Shown here piece after piece: positions 19,501 through 28,445 of a DNA stretch of 64,000 nt. A program made the position numbers and the translations under genes. The notes under the pieces are model-generated. The model was given only the letters and a program-made list of their open reading frames with translations, was not told the DNA's origin and did not search any database. Source of the stretch: Dendrolimus kikuchii (taxonomy: Eukaryota > Arthropoda > Insecta > Lepidoptera > Lasiocampidae); NCBI GenBank assembly GCA_019925095.2, contig CM034413.1, positions 377,001-441,000 on the forward strand, written 5' to 3'. Numbering within the stretch: the first letter of the stretch is position 1; each line of letters opens with the position of its first letter.

Positions 19501-20634
19501 TAGTTGTAACTTAAATACTCGCATGAAATCTCGCCCCAATAAGGGGGGACCCCCATCTTTTATGACATAAATACACAGTGGGGCTGTGCGACTTAAGTAT
19601 TTCACTGTTACGGTAATCGTTCCCAAAACGGACATGTTAGCGCCATCGTAAGAAGAAAGCCGCTTCGAGGGTGGTGATAATGGAACATTTGAGAAATTAT
19701 TTTTATAAGTTTTCTCAGATATTACGGATACCGGAGAACCGCTATCAATTTCACATTTTAAATTCCTACCACCTAGACACACCGACTCAACTAACGGCTC
19801 CCCGTCGGGGCAACTAATATTGTGCAAAAACTTACCGTCATCGCCTTCGTCATCGCCGTTACCTTCCTCCAGGTACCTCACTCGCGGGTTACCGGGACAC
19901 ATTTTCCGTAGATGACCTTTACGATTACACTTTTTACATTTATAATTAGAAAACCGACACTCTTTAGCCGTATGATTTTTATAACCGCACACTGAACACT
20001 TGTTACCGACTGGTGGGACTTTCCTACCGACCCCAACCGAACTTCCGCGATCCATTTTATACACGCCGTCGGCTGTCGACGCAGACCCTGCCGCAGCAGC
20101 GGTGCGTGCACAGCGAACTTCTTCCGCCAGGTTCACAGCCTTCCCTAGGGTCAGCTCGCCGATCTCCTGCACAAACAGTTTCTCCTTCTCGGGACCTGGT
20201 AACATTCCCATGACAAACTTGTCTAGAAGGGCATCTTCAATGTTTTTAAAACCGCAGTGAGCAGCCAGTCCTCTCAGTCGAGCAGCCCATTGCGAGTGGG
20301 TTTCCCCATTTAATTGTATGGCTTCGTAAAACTTATGCCTTTCCGCAAAGCCGCATCGTCTGGTCGTAAAATGCTCCGTTAATTTTCCCACTATGCTGCT
20401 ATAATTTTGTGTTACCAGGTCATCTGGTAATACTAAATTGCTGGCCAGTTGGTACGTGCTCTCTGAGAGTGCGCTGAGTAACACTGCCTTCCTTTTGACT
20501 CCTGCCTTGTCCGACTCTTCATCCAGGTTGTTCGCGATGAACCACTGCTCCAACCGACTTTTATAAGTCTTCCAGTCTTGTCCATGATGGTCAAAACTGG
20601 ATAAAACTCCAATAGTTGAAGCCAGACCGAACAT
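16519..20634 (-). CDS. Gag-Pol polyprotein of a Mag-like Ty3/gypsy retrotransposon
   Basis: An unbroken 1371-codon frame fuses gag and pol. Domains: capsid-type gag (1-~200); two CCHC zinc knuckles at about 213-245 (CSVCGYKNHTAKEC, CKKCNRKGHLRKMC); an aspartic protease with IDSGSPVS (~Asp 295); reverse transcriptase with YSKLDLSMAYNQ and the catalytic box FLDD at 577-580; RNase H with VDASPVGLGAIL (~723); an integrase zinc finger (~950-985); and a core with DFFGP (~1012), SDNGTSF (~1065) and YHPASNGQAE (Glu ~1103). A proline/arginine/serine-rich tail follows. There is no envelope gene. The ATG lies ~20 bp inside the primer-site region, after an A-rich run. The short near-identical LTRs and intact frame point to a recent insertion. 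Clade assignment rests on the short LTR, primer type and motif style, without alignment. Confidence 0.93.
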   Translation of the reverse strand: MFGLASTIGVLSSFDHHGQDWKTYKSRLEQWFIANNLDEESDKAGVKRKAVLLSALSESTYQLASNLVLPDDLVTQNYSSIVGKLTEHFTTRRCGFAERHKFYEAIQLNGETHSQWAARLRGLAAHCGFKNIEDALLDKFVMGMLPGPEKEKLFVQEIGELTLGKAVNLAEEVRCARTAAAAGSASTADGVYKMDRGSSVGVGRKVPPVGNKCSVCGYKNHTAKECRFSNYKCKKCNRKGHLRKMCPGNPRVRYLEEGNGDDEGDDGKFLHNISCPDGEPLVESVCLGGRNLKCEIDSGSPVSVISEKTYKNNFSNVPLSPPSKRLSSYDGANMSVLGTITVTVKYLSRTAPLCIYVIKDGGPPLLGRDFMRVFKLQLISTLAYCKSNEEVLSELIKLYPKLFSNQLGCFNKYEIDLPLKSDAKPVFMKSRPVPYALKEKINAELHRLESLGILVPVKHSDYASPIVPVLKSDGSVRICADYSQTINKQLFVEKYPLPSVQDLFTKLHHGIQYSKLDLSMAYNQFKIKVSSQKLTCINTPRGLFNYTRLVFGLSSAPAIFQRAIESIVGDMEGVFCFLDDLILTDVSKDGHEQKLNEVLRRLQEAGLTLHKDKCAFFQDQVTYLGYVIDKNGIRKNPDKVSAILEAPIPKNVQELQSFLGLINYYRNFIANASSILSPLHFLLQKGVKWNWNYEQDKAFETIKNQMASDQVLAHFNSQAKVILTVDASPVGLGAILSQVDSDGVERPVSYASRSLTPAERKYAQIQKEATAIIFGVRKFHQFLYGRSDPFILRTDHKPLTAIFKPGRGIPEITANRLQRYAIFLSAYNYVIEYVNSAANTADFLSRAIPVHKSVGGGASDHDAAAYVNFVVEGCLPVTLQDVNLETARDPTLKKVSDFVLKGWPRKISDPTLKPFHLCKNEIALENGVLMRGYKVIIPHALRKKVLEELHSSHFGVVKMKSEARSRFWFPGIDAELEKLVGACAVCVQLKPAPPRTHLAPWPYPPYAFHRIHIDFFGPINNKTYLIVVDAFSKWVECYDMKGNLTAKAVIAKLCDFMSRYGMPEIMVSDNGTSFASKEMSEFCKLNYIKQLFSPVYHPASNGQAESFVKIIKKGIKSILLSERKANDLHMHLCKFLFDYRNSKNSTTETSPAQLIFGHNLRSRLDLIVPHNSPSSSELSSRVDRKQSLQAEYYGGVNNKHFLVDDLVWVKEYVNKNKHSWSKGRIVRRTGKVTYEVQLINQDKVVQRHRNQLYIFKGERSPQEHRSPVIEWEKEASKAAVVEAGDRSTVEEAEVEVIQNESRVPQSTASPERRVSTSSPRSPEQRPPRVDEPVAEPSSAQPTTLDLRPVESGISRERSRRDRPPVDYRKYF

Positions 20635-20657
20635 TTTTTTTTCTTAATGCCGAATAT

Positions 20658-20675
20658 GTGGGTAACTCGTCGCCA
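20658..20675 (-). promoter_or_regulatory. Primer-binding site, tRNA-Ser type
   Basis: One base after the 5' LTR the minus strand reads TGGCGACGAG and then TTACCCAC. The first ten bases complement the 3' end of insect tRNA-Ser(GCU) as I know it; the rest do not match well. Mag elements are known to use tRNA-Ser. Confidence 0.65.
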
Positions 20676-20676
20676 C

Positions 20677-20784
20677 TGATAACTACGGAGCGGGCGCGTG
20701 TGAGTCAAACTCGAGCTTGTAATGCACTGGTTTATTTTTAGAATAATCTTAGCCTAATGACAAGCGCATCGCACATACATAACA
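20677..20784 (-). repeat. 5' LTR of Mag-like gypsy element
   Basis: 108 bp, TGTTATG...TATCA on minus. The outer flank is ATTAC, while the flank beyond the other LTR is GGGTC, so no 5-bp target duplication is visible. Confidence 0.9.
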
Positions 20785-20819
20785 ATTACCATAGAAGAAG
20801 AAGAAACAACAAGACATAA

Positions 20820-21124
20820 TTATTGCATGAGGTCAGCAGACAGGCAGACGGTCCACTGGATGGAAAGCGGTTACCATCGCCTATGGACATTTGCAACACC
20901 AAAGGTGCTACAAATACGCTGCTGCTCTCTTAATGGAGACTGAAACCTGGTCACTAATGCCGGAACACAACACAAGGTTGTTATGGCGGCATACTCTAGA
21001 TCAAGGGTGGTCGCCATCTAGTCGTGCAAATACCCTACCATCTGGCTGTGGGTTGTTTTGTCGCCTTTTACGACAGGCCGCCTGGTCGCAGGAAATTGTA
21101 TTCTTTCTCCGTTCCTGCACGGAT
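20820..21124 (-). repeat. R300 copy 6, full length
   Basis: Runs from ATTGCATGAGGTCAGCAG to TTCCTGCACGGAT, with scattered substitutions. Confidence 0.8.
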
Positions 21125-21236
21125 AAAGATGGTATTCTGACTGCGCTTGCTAGTGCCACCCCCGATCTGGCGAATCCCACACACGGGTCATGAATTATAC
21201 CCCCAGGCTTCTGTACCTTTCGCGGCTTAGGTCCTC
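21125..21236 (+). repeat. Short repeat shared with 26990-27085 (inverted)
   Basis: GTGCCACCCCCGATCTGGCGAATCCCACACACGGGTC-type block (21151-21189) recurs on the opposite strand near 27025-27065. Origin unknown. Confidence 0.5.
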
Positions 21237-21392
21237 AAACGGATTTCCCGTGATAAAAAAAATGGTATATAACAATATACACCTTAGGTCAGAAAACTGA
21301 CTAAGTGGTGCATGCGCTCCGGCCAGGATCCAACCCACGTCCTTTGGGTTTGGGACGCGTTCGGTAGCCATTACGCTACCACGACTTTTAAC
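21237..21392 (-). repeat. tRNA-derived SINE (family S1), partial
   Basis: The minus strand starts GTCGTGGTAGCGTAATGGC (A-box-like) and has GGGTTGGATCC (B-box-like, near 21328-21338), then CATGCACCACTTAGTCAG. It matches the heads at 42484 and 63888. The body after TATATTGTTA is truncated. Confidence 0.7.
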
Positions 21393-21814
21393 TAAGCAGA
21401 TAATACTTATTGAAATGATATTTTGTAGTTTCTAGACAAGGGAAATGTTGAAAATGTGTGACGTCACACGGTGAAATCGTTTCCACAATGTGGCTCGTTT
21501 CCCAGCAAAATCGCATTAACCTTACATTCGGGGAACGCTACGATGCATTTTGAGTCAGTGTTGCCAGTTAAATAACTATATAAAACCGTATTCATTTATT
21601 ATATCGAGGGGTGCAATGCTATTTGTTTTAAGCGACATTTGAAAAATGTGTCGGTAGAAAACTTTCAAATTACAAATGACCAGAAAAACGCATATTCAAC
21701 AAACTTTATACCATACTTAAAAGAGAAGTACACCCATAGATTCAATTGGCAATTAGGTTCGTTGTATTTCCTTAAGTTTGATACATTAAAATAATAAAAG
21801 CCCAACATTTTATG
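21393..21814. other. Unassigned flank of the mariner element
   Basis: AT-rich; no frame or recognised repeat seen. Confidence 0.5.
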
Positions 21815-21816
21815 TA

Positions 21817-23096
21817 TTAGGTAGGGGAAAAAGTTTCTTCGCATTTTATATAAAAATTCAAAAGATTTTTTTATAAAGTTTATTTACATTTGACTAAAGT
21901 ATGTAGGTGCCATTTGGTTGGATAACTTTTTGCCATTTTGTAGGTAGGGACGTGATCCCATTGCTATAAAAATTTTGGGGCTTCTGATCAAAAAACTGCG
22001 ACAAGTGGTTTTGGCAGTCCTCTCGTGATGTTAACCTGACACTGCCTAAGGAATTCTGCAGAGACCGAAACAGGTGAAAATCTGAAGGTGCAAGGTCAGG
22101 ACTATACGGCGGATGCATTAACACCTCCCAGCAAAACTCTCGTAATTTTTGCTGAGTGGCTAAAGATGTGTGAGGTCTAGCGTTATCATGGTGAAAAACC
22201 ACACCCCTTCTGTTGATTAATTCCGGCCGCTTTCTCTCAACTTTTTGCTTTAATTTCATCAGTTGTTCGCAGTACAGTTCAGAATCGATGGTCCTGCCTG
22301 GCGGTAATAGCTCATAATGAATAATGCCCTTCCAATCCCACCATATACACAGCATCACCTTGTTGCGAGTTAACCCGGGTTTCGCCATAGTCTGTGAAGC
22401 CTGACCGGTTGACCACGATCTTTTTCGCACGTTCTTGTCGTACGTGATCCACTTTTCATCACCAGTTATCAGCTTCTCCAAAAATGGTTCGGTTTCATTA
22501 CGTCGTAATAAAGAATCACAAATGAGTACACGGTTCATTAGGTTTCTTTCAGTGAGCTCATGAGGCACCCAAATATCGAGCTTTTTTGTGTACCCAGCTT
22601 TTTTCAAATGCGCCAAAACTGTTTTGTGGTCAATTCCCAGTTCTCCAGCTACATCGTAACTACTAATATGCCGACCTTGCTCCACTTTTTCAAAAATGGC
22701 ATCAATTTTGTCCGTAACAGGGCGACCAGAGCGACGTGCATCTTTGATATCAACATTTCCGGATTGAAAACTCTTAAACCAAATTTGCGCTACTCTCACA
22801 GATACTGCATTAGGTCCATAAACTTCACAAAGTTTTTTCGCGGCTTGTCTTGCATTTTTACCTTTTTTGTAGTAAAATTTTAAAATATATCGAATATCTT
22901 CATTAGATTCACTCATTTTAACAATAAGAAAAACAAATGAAAATCACACATTTTCCGAATTTGAATTTGGAATTGTCTTCTTTAAAATTAAAACTTTTTA
23001 ATGATACCAAAACCAGCCAGATACAAATGGTATAGCCAAAGAGATCTTATTACAAGTTCATACATGCTATATGCGAAAAGACTTTCTCCAACCTAT
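21817..23096 (-). mobile_element. Mariner transposon with inverted ends and TA duplication
   Basis: A 1280-bp element. The left end TTAGGTAGGGGAAA and the right end, read inward as ATAGGTTGGAGAAA, form ~30-bp imperfect inverted repeats. TA flanks both sides (21815-21816, 23097-23098), as expected for mariner. It carries one unbroken transposase. Confidence 0.85.
21894..22916 (-). CDS. Mariner transposase, apparently intact
   Basis: 340 codons, close to the usual ~345 for mariner. The N-terminal half has the paired helix-turn-helix DNA-binding region (residues ~1-110). The WVPHEL linker is at 116-121. The catalytic triad is complete: Asp153 in TGDEKW, Asp244 in HHDNARPH and Asp279 in YSPDLAPSD, with 34 residues between the last two (DD34D). 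The enzyme would cut at the inverted ends and reinsert the element at TA. The start is the first ATG, with the right terminal repeat ~180 bp upstream. No stop or frameshift. Cecropia-like subfamily is possible but unproven. Confidence 0.93.
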   Translation of the reverse strand: MSESNEDIRYILKFYYKKGKNARQAAKKLCEVYGPNAVSVRVAQIWFKSFQSGNVDIKDARRSGRPVTDKIDAIFEKVEQGRHISSYDVAGELGIDHKTVLAHLKKAGYTKKLDIWVPHELTERNLMNRVLICDSLLRRNETEPFLEKLITGDEKWITYDKNVRKRSWSTGQASQTMAKPGLTRNKVMLCIWWDWKGIIHYELLPPGRTIDSELYCEQLMKLKQKVERKRPELINRRGVVFHHDNARPHTSLATQQKLREFCWEVLMHPPYSPDLAPSDFHLFRSLQNSLGSVRLTSREDCQNHLSQFFDQKPQNFYSNGITSLPTKWQKVIQPNGTYIL

Positions 23097-23130
23097 TATT
23101 TATTTAATTATTAAATATTTATTTATTTAA

Positions 23131-23493
23131 GGACCGCGTTCGTAATACCGAAGTAAGAGAGAGAGTTGGTCTGAAAGAGAGTGTCGGGGTGAAGGTACGG
23201 AAGGAATGCTCCGGTGCTTCGGGCATGTGGAAAGAATGACTAAACAGATATACAGTGCAAAAGTGGAGGGATGCAGAAGTCGTGGAAGGCCACGACACAC
23301 CTTCCATGATCAAATTGATCGTGTACTAGCAGAAGGTGATGTCAGGAGCCTTAAGAACAGACGAGCGTGCATGATAAGAGTTATGAATGTCAAAGACGCA
23401 AGTGAGGTGTGTAAGAATAAGCCTGAATGGCGCTCTGTTGTTCGTGCCTACCCCGCAAAGGAACTGGCGTGAAATTATGTATGTATGTATGTA
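23131..23493 (+). pseudogene. LINE-A 3' end, copy 3, with TSD
   Basis: It starts GGACCGCGTTCG, carries the GHVERMTKQ to YPAKELA stretch, and ends in the (TATG)n tail. It is flanked by TATTTATTTAA at 23120-23130 and 23494-23504. One base lost early breaks the frame upstream of position ~23206. Confidence 0.85.
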
Positions 23494-23504
23494 TATTTAT
23501 TTAA

Positions 23505-24293
23505 TATACATCATTATAGCCACCCGAGTGACTATCATTTATCATCACATTCCATCACCATCACCATCATCACCATTTGTACGGGTGTCGCCCGTACTTA
23601 CTTTATTTCATGTAACTTAAGGATTAATTATATTAAGGTCACTATTTCGCCTGCGCCTTACCATATTTTCGAAAATATAAATTACCTGTCCATTATTAAA
23701 AAAAAAAAATTCAAATATAATCGGCAGACAACACATACATTGCATATGCAAATTTTTGAAAATATTTTTTTAACCTACGAAATATAACCTTAATAAATCG
23801 AAACGAATAACTTTTTTGCTGTCAATCTACAATATATTCTAAAAGACACGACCTTTTTTAGAAAAATAATATCAAAAAGGGCGAATATAATATATAATAA
23901 ATATTTATCAAATAATAAAATATATGTGTAGTCCTTAATGCGGACAATTATGCAGTATATTGCAATAACCGAAAGTACACACGCGTAGCAATTTGTATAT
24001 TAAATTCTAACATTTTAACCCGTCACAGCGTAGCCACGTAGCGCTATGCCTTCCAGCGAGCTACGGCGTAGCGTTGATTTGATTTGATTAAAAACATCGT
24101 TAGCATACTATTACCGGGTCGGATCCTTGTATACGAAATGTTGTAGAACGAGCAACCGCGTCATATATCGTATTTATTTAATAGTATCAGTACAGCGGTA
24201 AGTACGACAAGAATAGTAGTAATGGAACGGTAGATGGTGGTTGTGAAAGGTGATTGTACAACGCGATTAGAAAAAGCGGATAGTTAAAGATTT
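23505..24293. other. AT-rich region; one shared block
   Basis: 23505-23605, with CACCATTTGTACGGGTGTCGC, recurs at 30565-30672; the LINE-A copy just upstream landed inside that repeat. The rest has no recognised feature. Confidence 0.45.
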
Positions 24294-24531
24294 TTATTTA
24301 TTTTTTATTGCATGAGTTCAGCAGACAGGCAGACGGCCCACTTGATGGAAAGCGGTTACCATCGCCTATGGACCTTTGCAACACCAAAGGCTACAAATGC
24401 GCTGCTGCTCTCTTAAGGGAGACTGGAACCTGGTCACTAATGCCGGAACACAATTCAAGGTTGTTATGACGGCCTACCTGGCAGGTGGTAGGGTATTTGC
24501 CCAACTGGATGGCTACCACCCCTGGTCTAGA
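24294..24531 (-). repeat. R300 copy 7 with an internal inversion
   Basis: 24300-24473 reads in minus orientation. 24476-24531 (GGCAGGTGGTAGGG ... CCCCTGGTCTAGAG) is the adjoining R300 segment flipped, after which the copy stops. Confidence 0.7.
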
Positions 24532-24769
24532 GTATAATATGACAGGACATGATTTTAAACCAAGCGGTGGGAATAATATTTAATATGTATGCAGTTCACA
24601 ATTTGTAATAACTTTTATTTGCGAACTTTATTGCTTACATTTGAAACAATTCAAAGACGTGGTATTAGGGATATTTTATTTTGAACTATGTAATTTAATG
24701 TAATGATATGAAATCTTTGTTTGTATGAAACATAGATACAAGGTCTTATACGATGGTAAGAACATGTTT

Positions 24770-24900
24770 CAAGGTACACCAAAACAGAAAAATTACTACA
24801 TATAATGTCACATACACTAACAAAAATAGACAATAAGCGTGTACGGAGTAAAAAGGTACGGAACTCGAGTCCGTAGAGATATATATAATAATAAAAAAAT
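24770..24900 (+). repeat. Family D repeat, 5'-truncated
   Basis: AAGGTACACCAAAACAG ... GGAACTCGAGTCCGTAGAG ... AATAATAAAAAAAT tail. Confidence 0.7.
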
Positions 24901-25112
24901 ATAAAAAATCGGCAGACAAACACACATATTGTATATCCCTAAATTAAGCAAGTTACGCTTGTGTTGTACGCAGACACCCAGACCATAGTAAATAACGGAG
25001 AAAATACGTTTCCGAAATTTACTATACCAGGAATCGAACCCGGAGCCTCTACGTTACAGTGAGCTAGGCCAGCAAAGGCTTAGCCCGCTCAAAAACAGAG
25101 GCCGTCAAAATA
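24901..25112 (-). repeat. tRNA-derived SINE (family S2), minus copy
   Basis: Minus-strand counterpart of 35522-35775. The B box is exact (GGGTTCGATTCC, minus, at 25030-25041); the A-box region reads GAGCGGGCTAAGCC. It abuts a family D tail. Confidence 0.8.
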
Positions 25113-25204
25113 TAGCAAGTGCATTATTTTTTATATTGTTTGCTCATTTATTATTATCATATCACTATATTGAAAATCCTAATTATACTTGCGTTAATTT
25201 AATT

Positions 25205-25315
25205 TTTTTTGTTATTAACAACTACGGACTCTAGTTCCGTACCCTTTTTTACAATTAAAATTAAGAAGAAGTTAGGAAGTTTTATATGCTTATTTGTTAC
25301 TTTGTTATTGTGTGT
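25205..25315 (-). repeat. Family D repeat, 3' fragment
   Basis: GTTATTAACAACTACGGACTCTAGTTCCGTACCC is the reverse of the family D tail and GGAACTCGAGTCCGTAG block. Confidence 0.55.
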
Positions 25316-25325
25316 GACTTTCATC

Positions 25326-25530
25326 AGTGCAGGAACGGAGAAAGAATACAATTTCCTACGGCTGGGCGGCCTGTCGTAAGAGGCAACTTAACAACCCACA
25401 GCCAAGTGGTAGGGCATTTGCCCGACTGGATGGCTACCACCTCTGGTCTAAAGCATGTCGCCATAACAACCTTGAGTTGTGTTCCGGCATTAGTGACCAG
25501 GTTTCAGTGACCCTTAAGAGAGCAGCAGCG
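25326..25530 (+). repeat. R300 copy 8, fused to a LINE-A remnant
   Basis: It runs from GTGCAGGAACGG to GAGAGCAGCAGCG and then switches without a gap to a decayed LINE-A end. Confidence 0.7.
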
Positions 25531-25640
25531 AGTGTGCAGCGACAAGAGTTATGCAAATGTCAATAGAAGCAAGTGACCGCTGTGTAAGAAGTGGGCCTAA
25601 ATAGCGCTCTGTTGATCTCGTGCAATACCCCGCAATAATT
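25531..25640 (+). pseudogene. Decayed LINE-A 3' end
   Basis: AGTGTGCAGCGACAAGAGTTATG ... GTGGGCCTAAATAGCGCTCTGTTG follows the LINE-A C-terminus with many substitutions and small insertions, including a stop. Confidence 0.55.
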
Positions 25641-25654
25641 AATGAATGCATGTT

Positions 25655-25715
25655 TGTGTTGTGGTGTACCTTAAGAATAACTTATTATTTATATAATTTA
25701 ATATAATTATGATAT
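25655..25715 (-). repeat. Family D fragment
   Basis: TTGTGGTGTACCTTAAGAATAACTTATTA is the reverse of the family D AAGTTATTCTTAAGGTACACCACAA block. Confidence 0.5.
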
Positions 25716-26260
25716 TACACTTAAGTGATAATAATTTTACACTCTTCACATACTGCACAGCCTGCGAAATCGTTTTACCTATAATCTTTATTCCAAACAC
25801 GAATACTGCATTTATTTCAAGATACGAGTTCAAGTAATAATCTTCGAGGGATAATCAAGTAAAGTCTACACAAACAAAATTATTATGACTAGCAATTTAA
25901 CAAAACGCTGAATGTAACGTTTTTCAAAACACGTTCGCTCCTTCTGAAAATAGCCCGATACACCTAACTTCTTTAATGAATACTAAACTTTAACGAAATA
26001 AATTCATACTACGCTTTAAGTATTCCACTAGAGTATTTCATTTTTTTTTCTGTTTTAGCTGCGAGGTATTTTTGAAAATACGTCGGCTTGCTTTCTAATG
26101 AGCGAAGTTTCAACTTGGAAAAATTAAGTTTTATTTCAAACAGCGATCGTTTCTCATAAGTACTGTTGTAGACATTTTAAGTATACTCCTGACTTAATAC
26201 ATGTACCTGCGTTTTTCAGTTATGCTAACTAATATCATAAATGCGGATGTGAATTTTTTT
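25716..26260. other. AT-rich spacer
   Basis: No gene or recognised repeat. Confidence 0.5.
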
Positions 26261-26604
26261 ATACATACATACATACACATACATAACTTCACGCCAGTTC
26301 CCTCGCGGGGTAGGCACGAACAACAGAGTGCCATTTAGGCTTATTCTTACACACCTCACTTGCCTCTTTGACATTCATAACTCTTGTCATGCAAGCTCGT
26401 CTGTTCTTAAGGCTCCTGACATCACCCTCTGCTAGTACACGATCAATTTGATCATGGAAGGTGTGTCGTGGCCTTCCACGACTTCTGCATCCATCCACTT
26501 TTGCATTGTATATCTGTTTAGTCATTCTTTCATCATGCATTCTTTCCACATGCCCGAACCACCGGAGCATTCCTTTCCTTACCTTCACCTCGACACTCTC
26601 TTTC
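26261..26604 (-). pseudogene. LINE-A 3' end, copy 4
   Basis: About 100 in-frame codons (minus) from the KVRKGMLRWFGHVERMHDE box to YPARELA, with an (ATAC)n run outside the stop. It carries the longer variant with the extra MHDER residues. Confidence 0.8.
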
Positions 26605-26782
26605 TCAATTTGTTTATATAGGCCTTAATGATGCTGCAGATCTTAAATAAGTTTTGTTTAGGGGAACGTGGTCTGAGATGGCGTAGATTTTGAAATTATC
26701 ATTTATCAAAAAACACAAATTGAAATTAAAATAAAGAGGCATTTCGTTTTAAAAAACAATTTATTCTTAGCTATTGAACAGG

Positions 26783-26939
26783 TGAAGGTGATGTCAGGAG
26801 CCTTAAGAATAGACGAGCGTGCATGACAAGGGCTATGAATGTCAAAGAAGCAAGTGAGGTGTGTAAGAATAAGCCTGAATCCCGCATTGTTGCTCGTGCC
26901 TACCCCGCAAGGGAACTGGCGTGAAGTTATGTATGTATG
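26783..26939 (+). pseudogene. LINE-A 3' end, copy 5
   Basis: The last ~45 codons (from GAAGGTGATGTCAGG) plus GTTATGTATGTATG, on the opposite strand from copy 4 and 180 bp away. Confidence 0.7.
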
Positions 26940-27192
26940 AATTTTCGTAACTTTTTTTTAACTAGGGTAAATCCGATTGAGCACTAACTCACGACAAGGG
27001 TAGAACCTTGGGGGGGATAATTCGCGACCCGTGTGTGGGATTCGCCAATCGGGGGTGGCACCAGCATTCCCAGTCAGAACTTGTGCCATGCTATTGCCAC
27101 TCCCCAATTAGGGATACCCACTAAAACCCCTGGGTGTTCCGTTTTTCGCCTTATGCCAGGGCTACGGGTATATGACTCTTACTAATTTATTT

Positions 27193-27305
27193 TTTTATTG
27201 CAGGAGTTCAACAGACAGGCAGACGGCCCACTTGATGTAAAATCCTCTTACGACAGGCCGCCCGGCCGCAAGAAATTGTATTCTTTCTCCGTTCCTGCAC
27301 AGATA
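27193..27305 (-). repeat. R300 copy 9, large internal deletion
   Basis: Both ends are retained but ~190 bp between GCCCACTTGATG and CCTCTTACGACAGG is missing. Confidence 0.75.
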
Positions 27306-27317
27306 AAGACTTATGAC

Positions 27318-27386
27318 GGGCTCTTCCACTCGCAAGATGCCCGGGGACTACATTTGTCCCCCGGCATCTTGCGTGTGGAAGAGGCC
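27318..27386. repeat. Long perfect-like hairpin
   Basis: The 31-nt arm 27318-27348 pairs with 27356-27386 with three mismatches across a 7-nt loop. See findings. Confidence 0.8.
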
Positions 27387-27499
27387 TTGCGAGGTCCACG
27401 TCGATTTCTGCAGCTAGGTGAGAACCCCTATACGTGGTACGTCACCCTCATCTAACAGGGCAACATCATCGACACACCACACCCATAAAAATGATTTGC

Positions 27500-27775
27500 A
27501 TCCGTGCAGGAACGGAGAAAGAATAAAATTTTCTGCGTTTGGGACGGCCTGTCGTAAGAGGTGACAAAACAACCCACAGCCAGGTGGTAGGGCATTTGCC
27601 CGACTGGATGGCTACCACCCCTGGTCTAAAGTATGTCGCCATAACAACCTTGTGCTGTGTTCCGGCATTAGTGACCAGGTTCCAGTCTCCCTTAAGAGAG
27701 CAGCAGCGCATTTGTAGCAACTTTGGTGTTGCAAATGTCCATAGCCCATGGTAACCGCTTTCCATCAAGTGGGCC
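27500..27775 (+). repeat. R300 copy 10
   Basis: From ATCCGTGCAGGAACGG to CATCAAGTGGGCC; the last ~35 bp and A tail are replaced by a family D copy. Confidence 0.8.
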
Positions 27776-27779
27776 AAAA

Positions 27780-27945
27780 AAAGGTACACCACAACACAAA
27801 TATCATTGAATAAATGTCACATACAATAACAAAAATAACCAATAAGCGTGTATAAATAAAAAAAAACTTTGTTAGAAATTAAGTTGTAAAAAAGTGTACG
27901 GAACTTGAGTCCGTAGAGTTGTTAAAAATAATAATAAAATAGCTA
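27780..27945 (+). repeat. Family D repeat
   Basis: AAGGTACACCACAACAC ... GGAACTTGAGTCCGTAGAG ... AATAATAATAAAAT. Confidence 0.65.
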
Positions 27946-28055
27946 AAAGAGCTAAGACTCAAGCTCCAGGGGTGGAAGTTATAAATGGCATCACGTCAGA
28001 AGTAGCTTCGGTGAACCTACAGCCCACCTCTCTACACCTCTTAGCCACTCACAGT

Positions 28056-28445
28056 CATGTTGCCCCTGTCTACTATGGCATTTTTTGGGGCCCATGCAAG
28101 GAGTGGCGAGTCACTGTCTGCCCATTTTTCCATGTTCCCTGACATTGCGACGGGCAGACGCCATAGTCCCTATATTCCCAGACCCCTAGTACCACTAGCA
28201 GTTCACCCTAATAGCCCGGTACTTTTGTCCTCATTTCCCACAATAGTCCTACACTGACCGGGGCTTGTCCTTGGGTGCATTGTTATATCGTGTAGACAGG
28301 GATAATCGCCGGTCAGTGTCACGCCACATTTACATTAAATTTGTCAAAGGGCCTCTACGTGTTGGCCTTCCCATGGCCCCACGCAAGCTCTCCAAAAGTC
28401 CGGGCCATTTTTATGGCCCGTGGTCTTGAAAGACATACAGTATAA
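28056..28445 (+). repeat. Family E repeat (LINE 3' region candidate)
   Basis: Shares ~370 bp with 62648-63013 (inverted). Marks: GGCCCATGCA, GACCCCTAGTACCACTA, ACTGACCGG, GGTCAGTGTCACGCCACATT, TTTATGGCCCGTGGTC. It ends in AT-rich DNA with AATAATAAAA. No confident protein homology. Confidence 0.55.
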
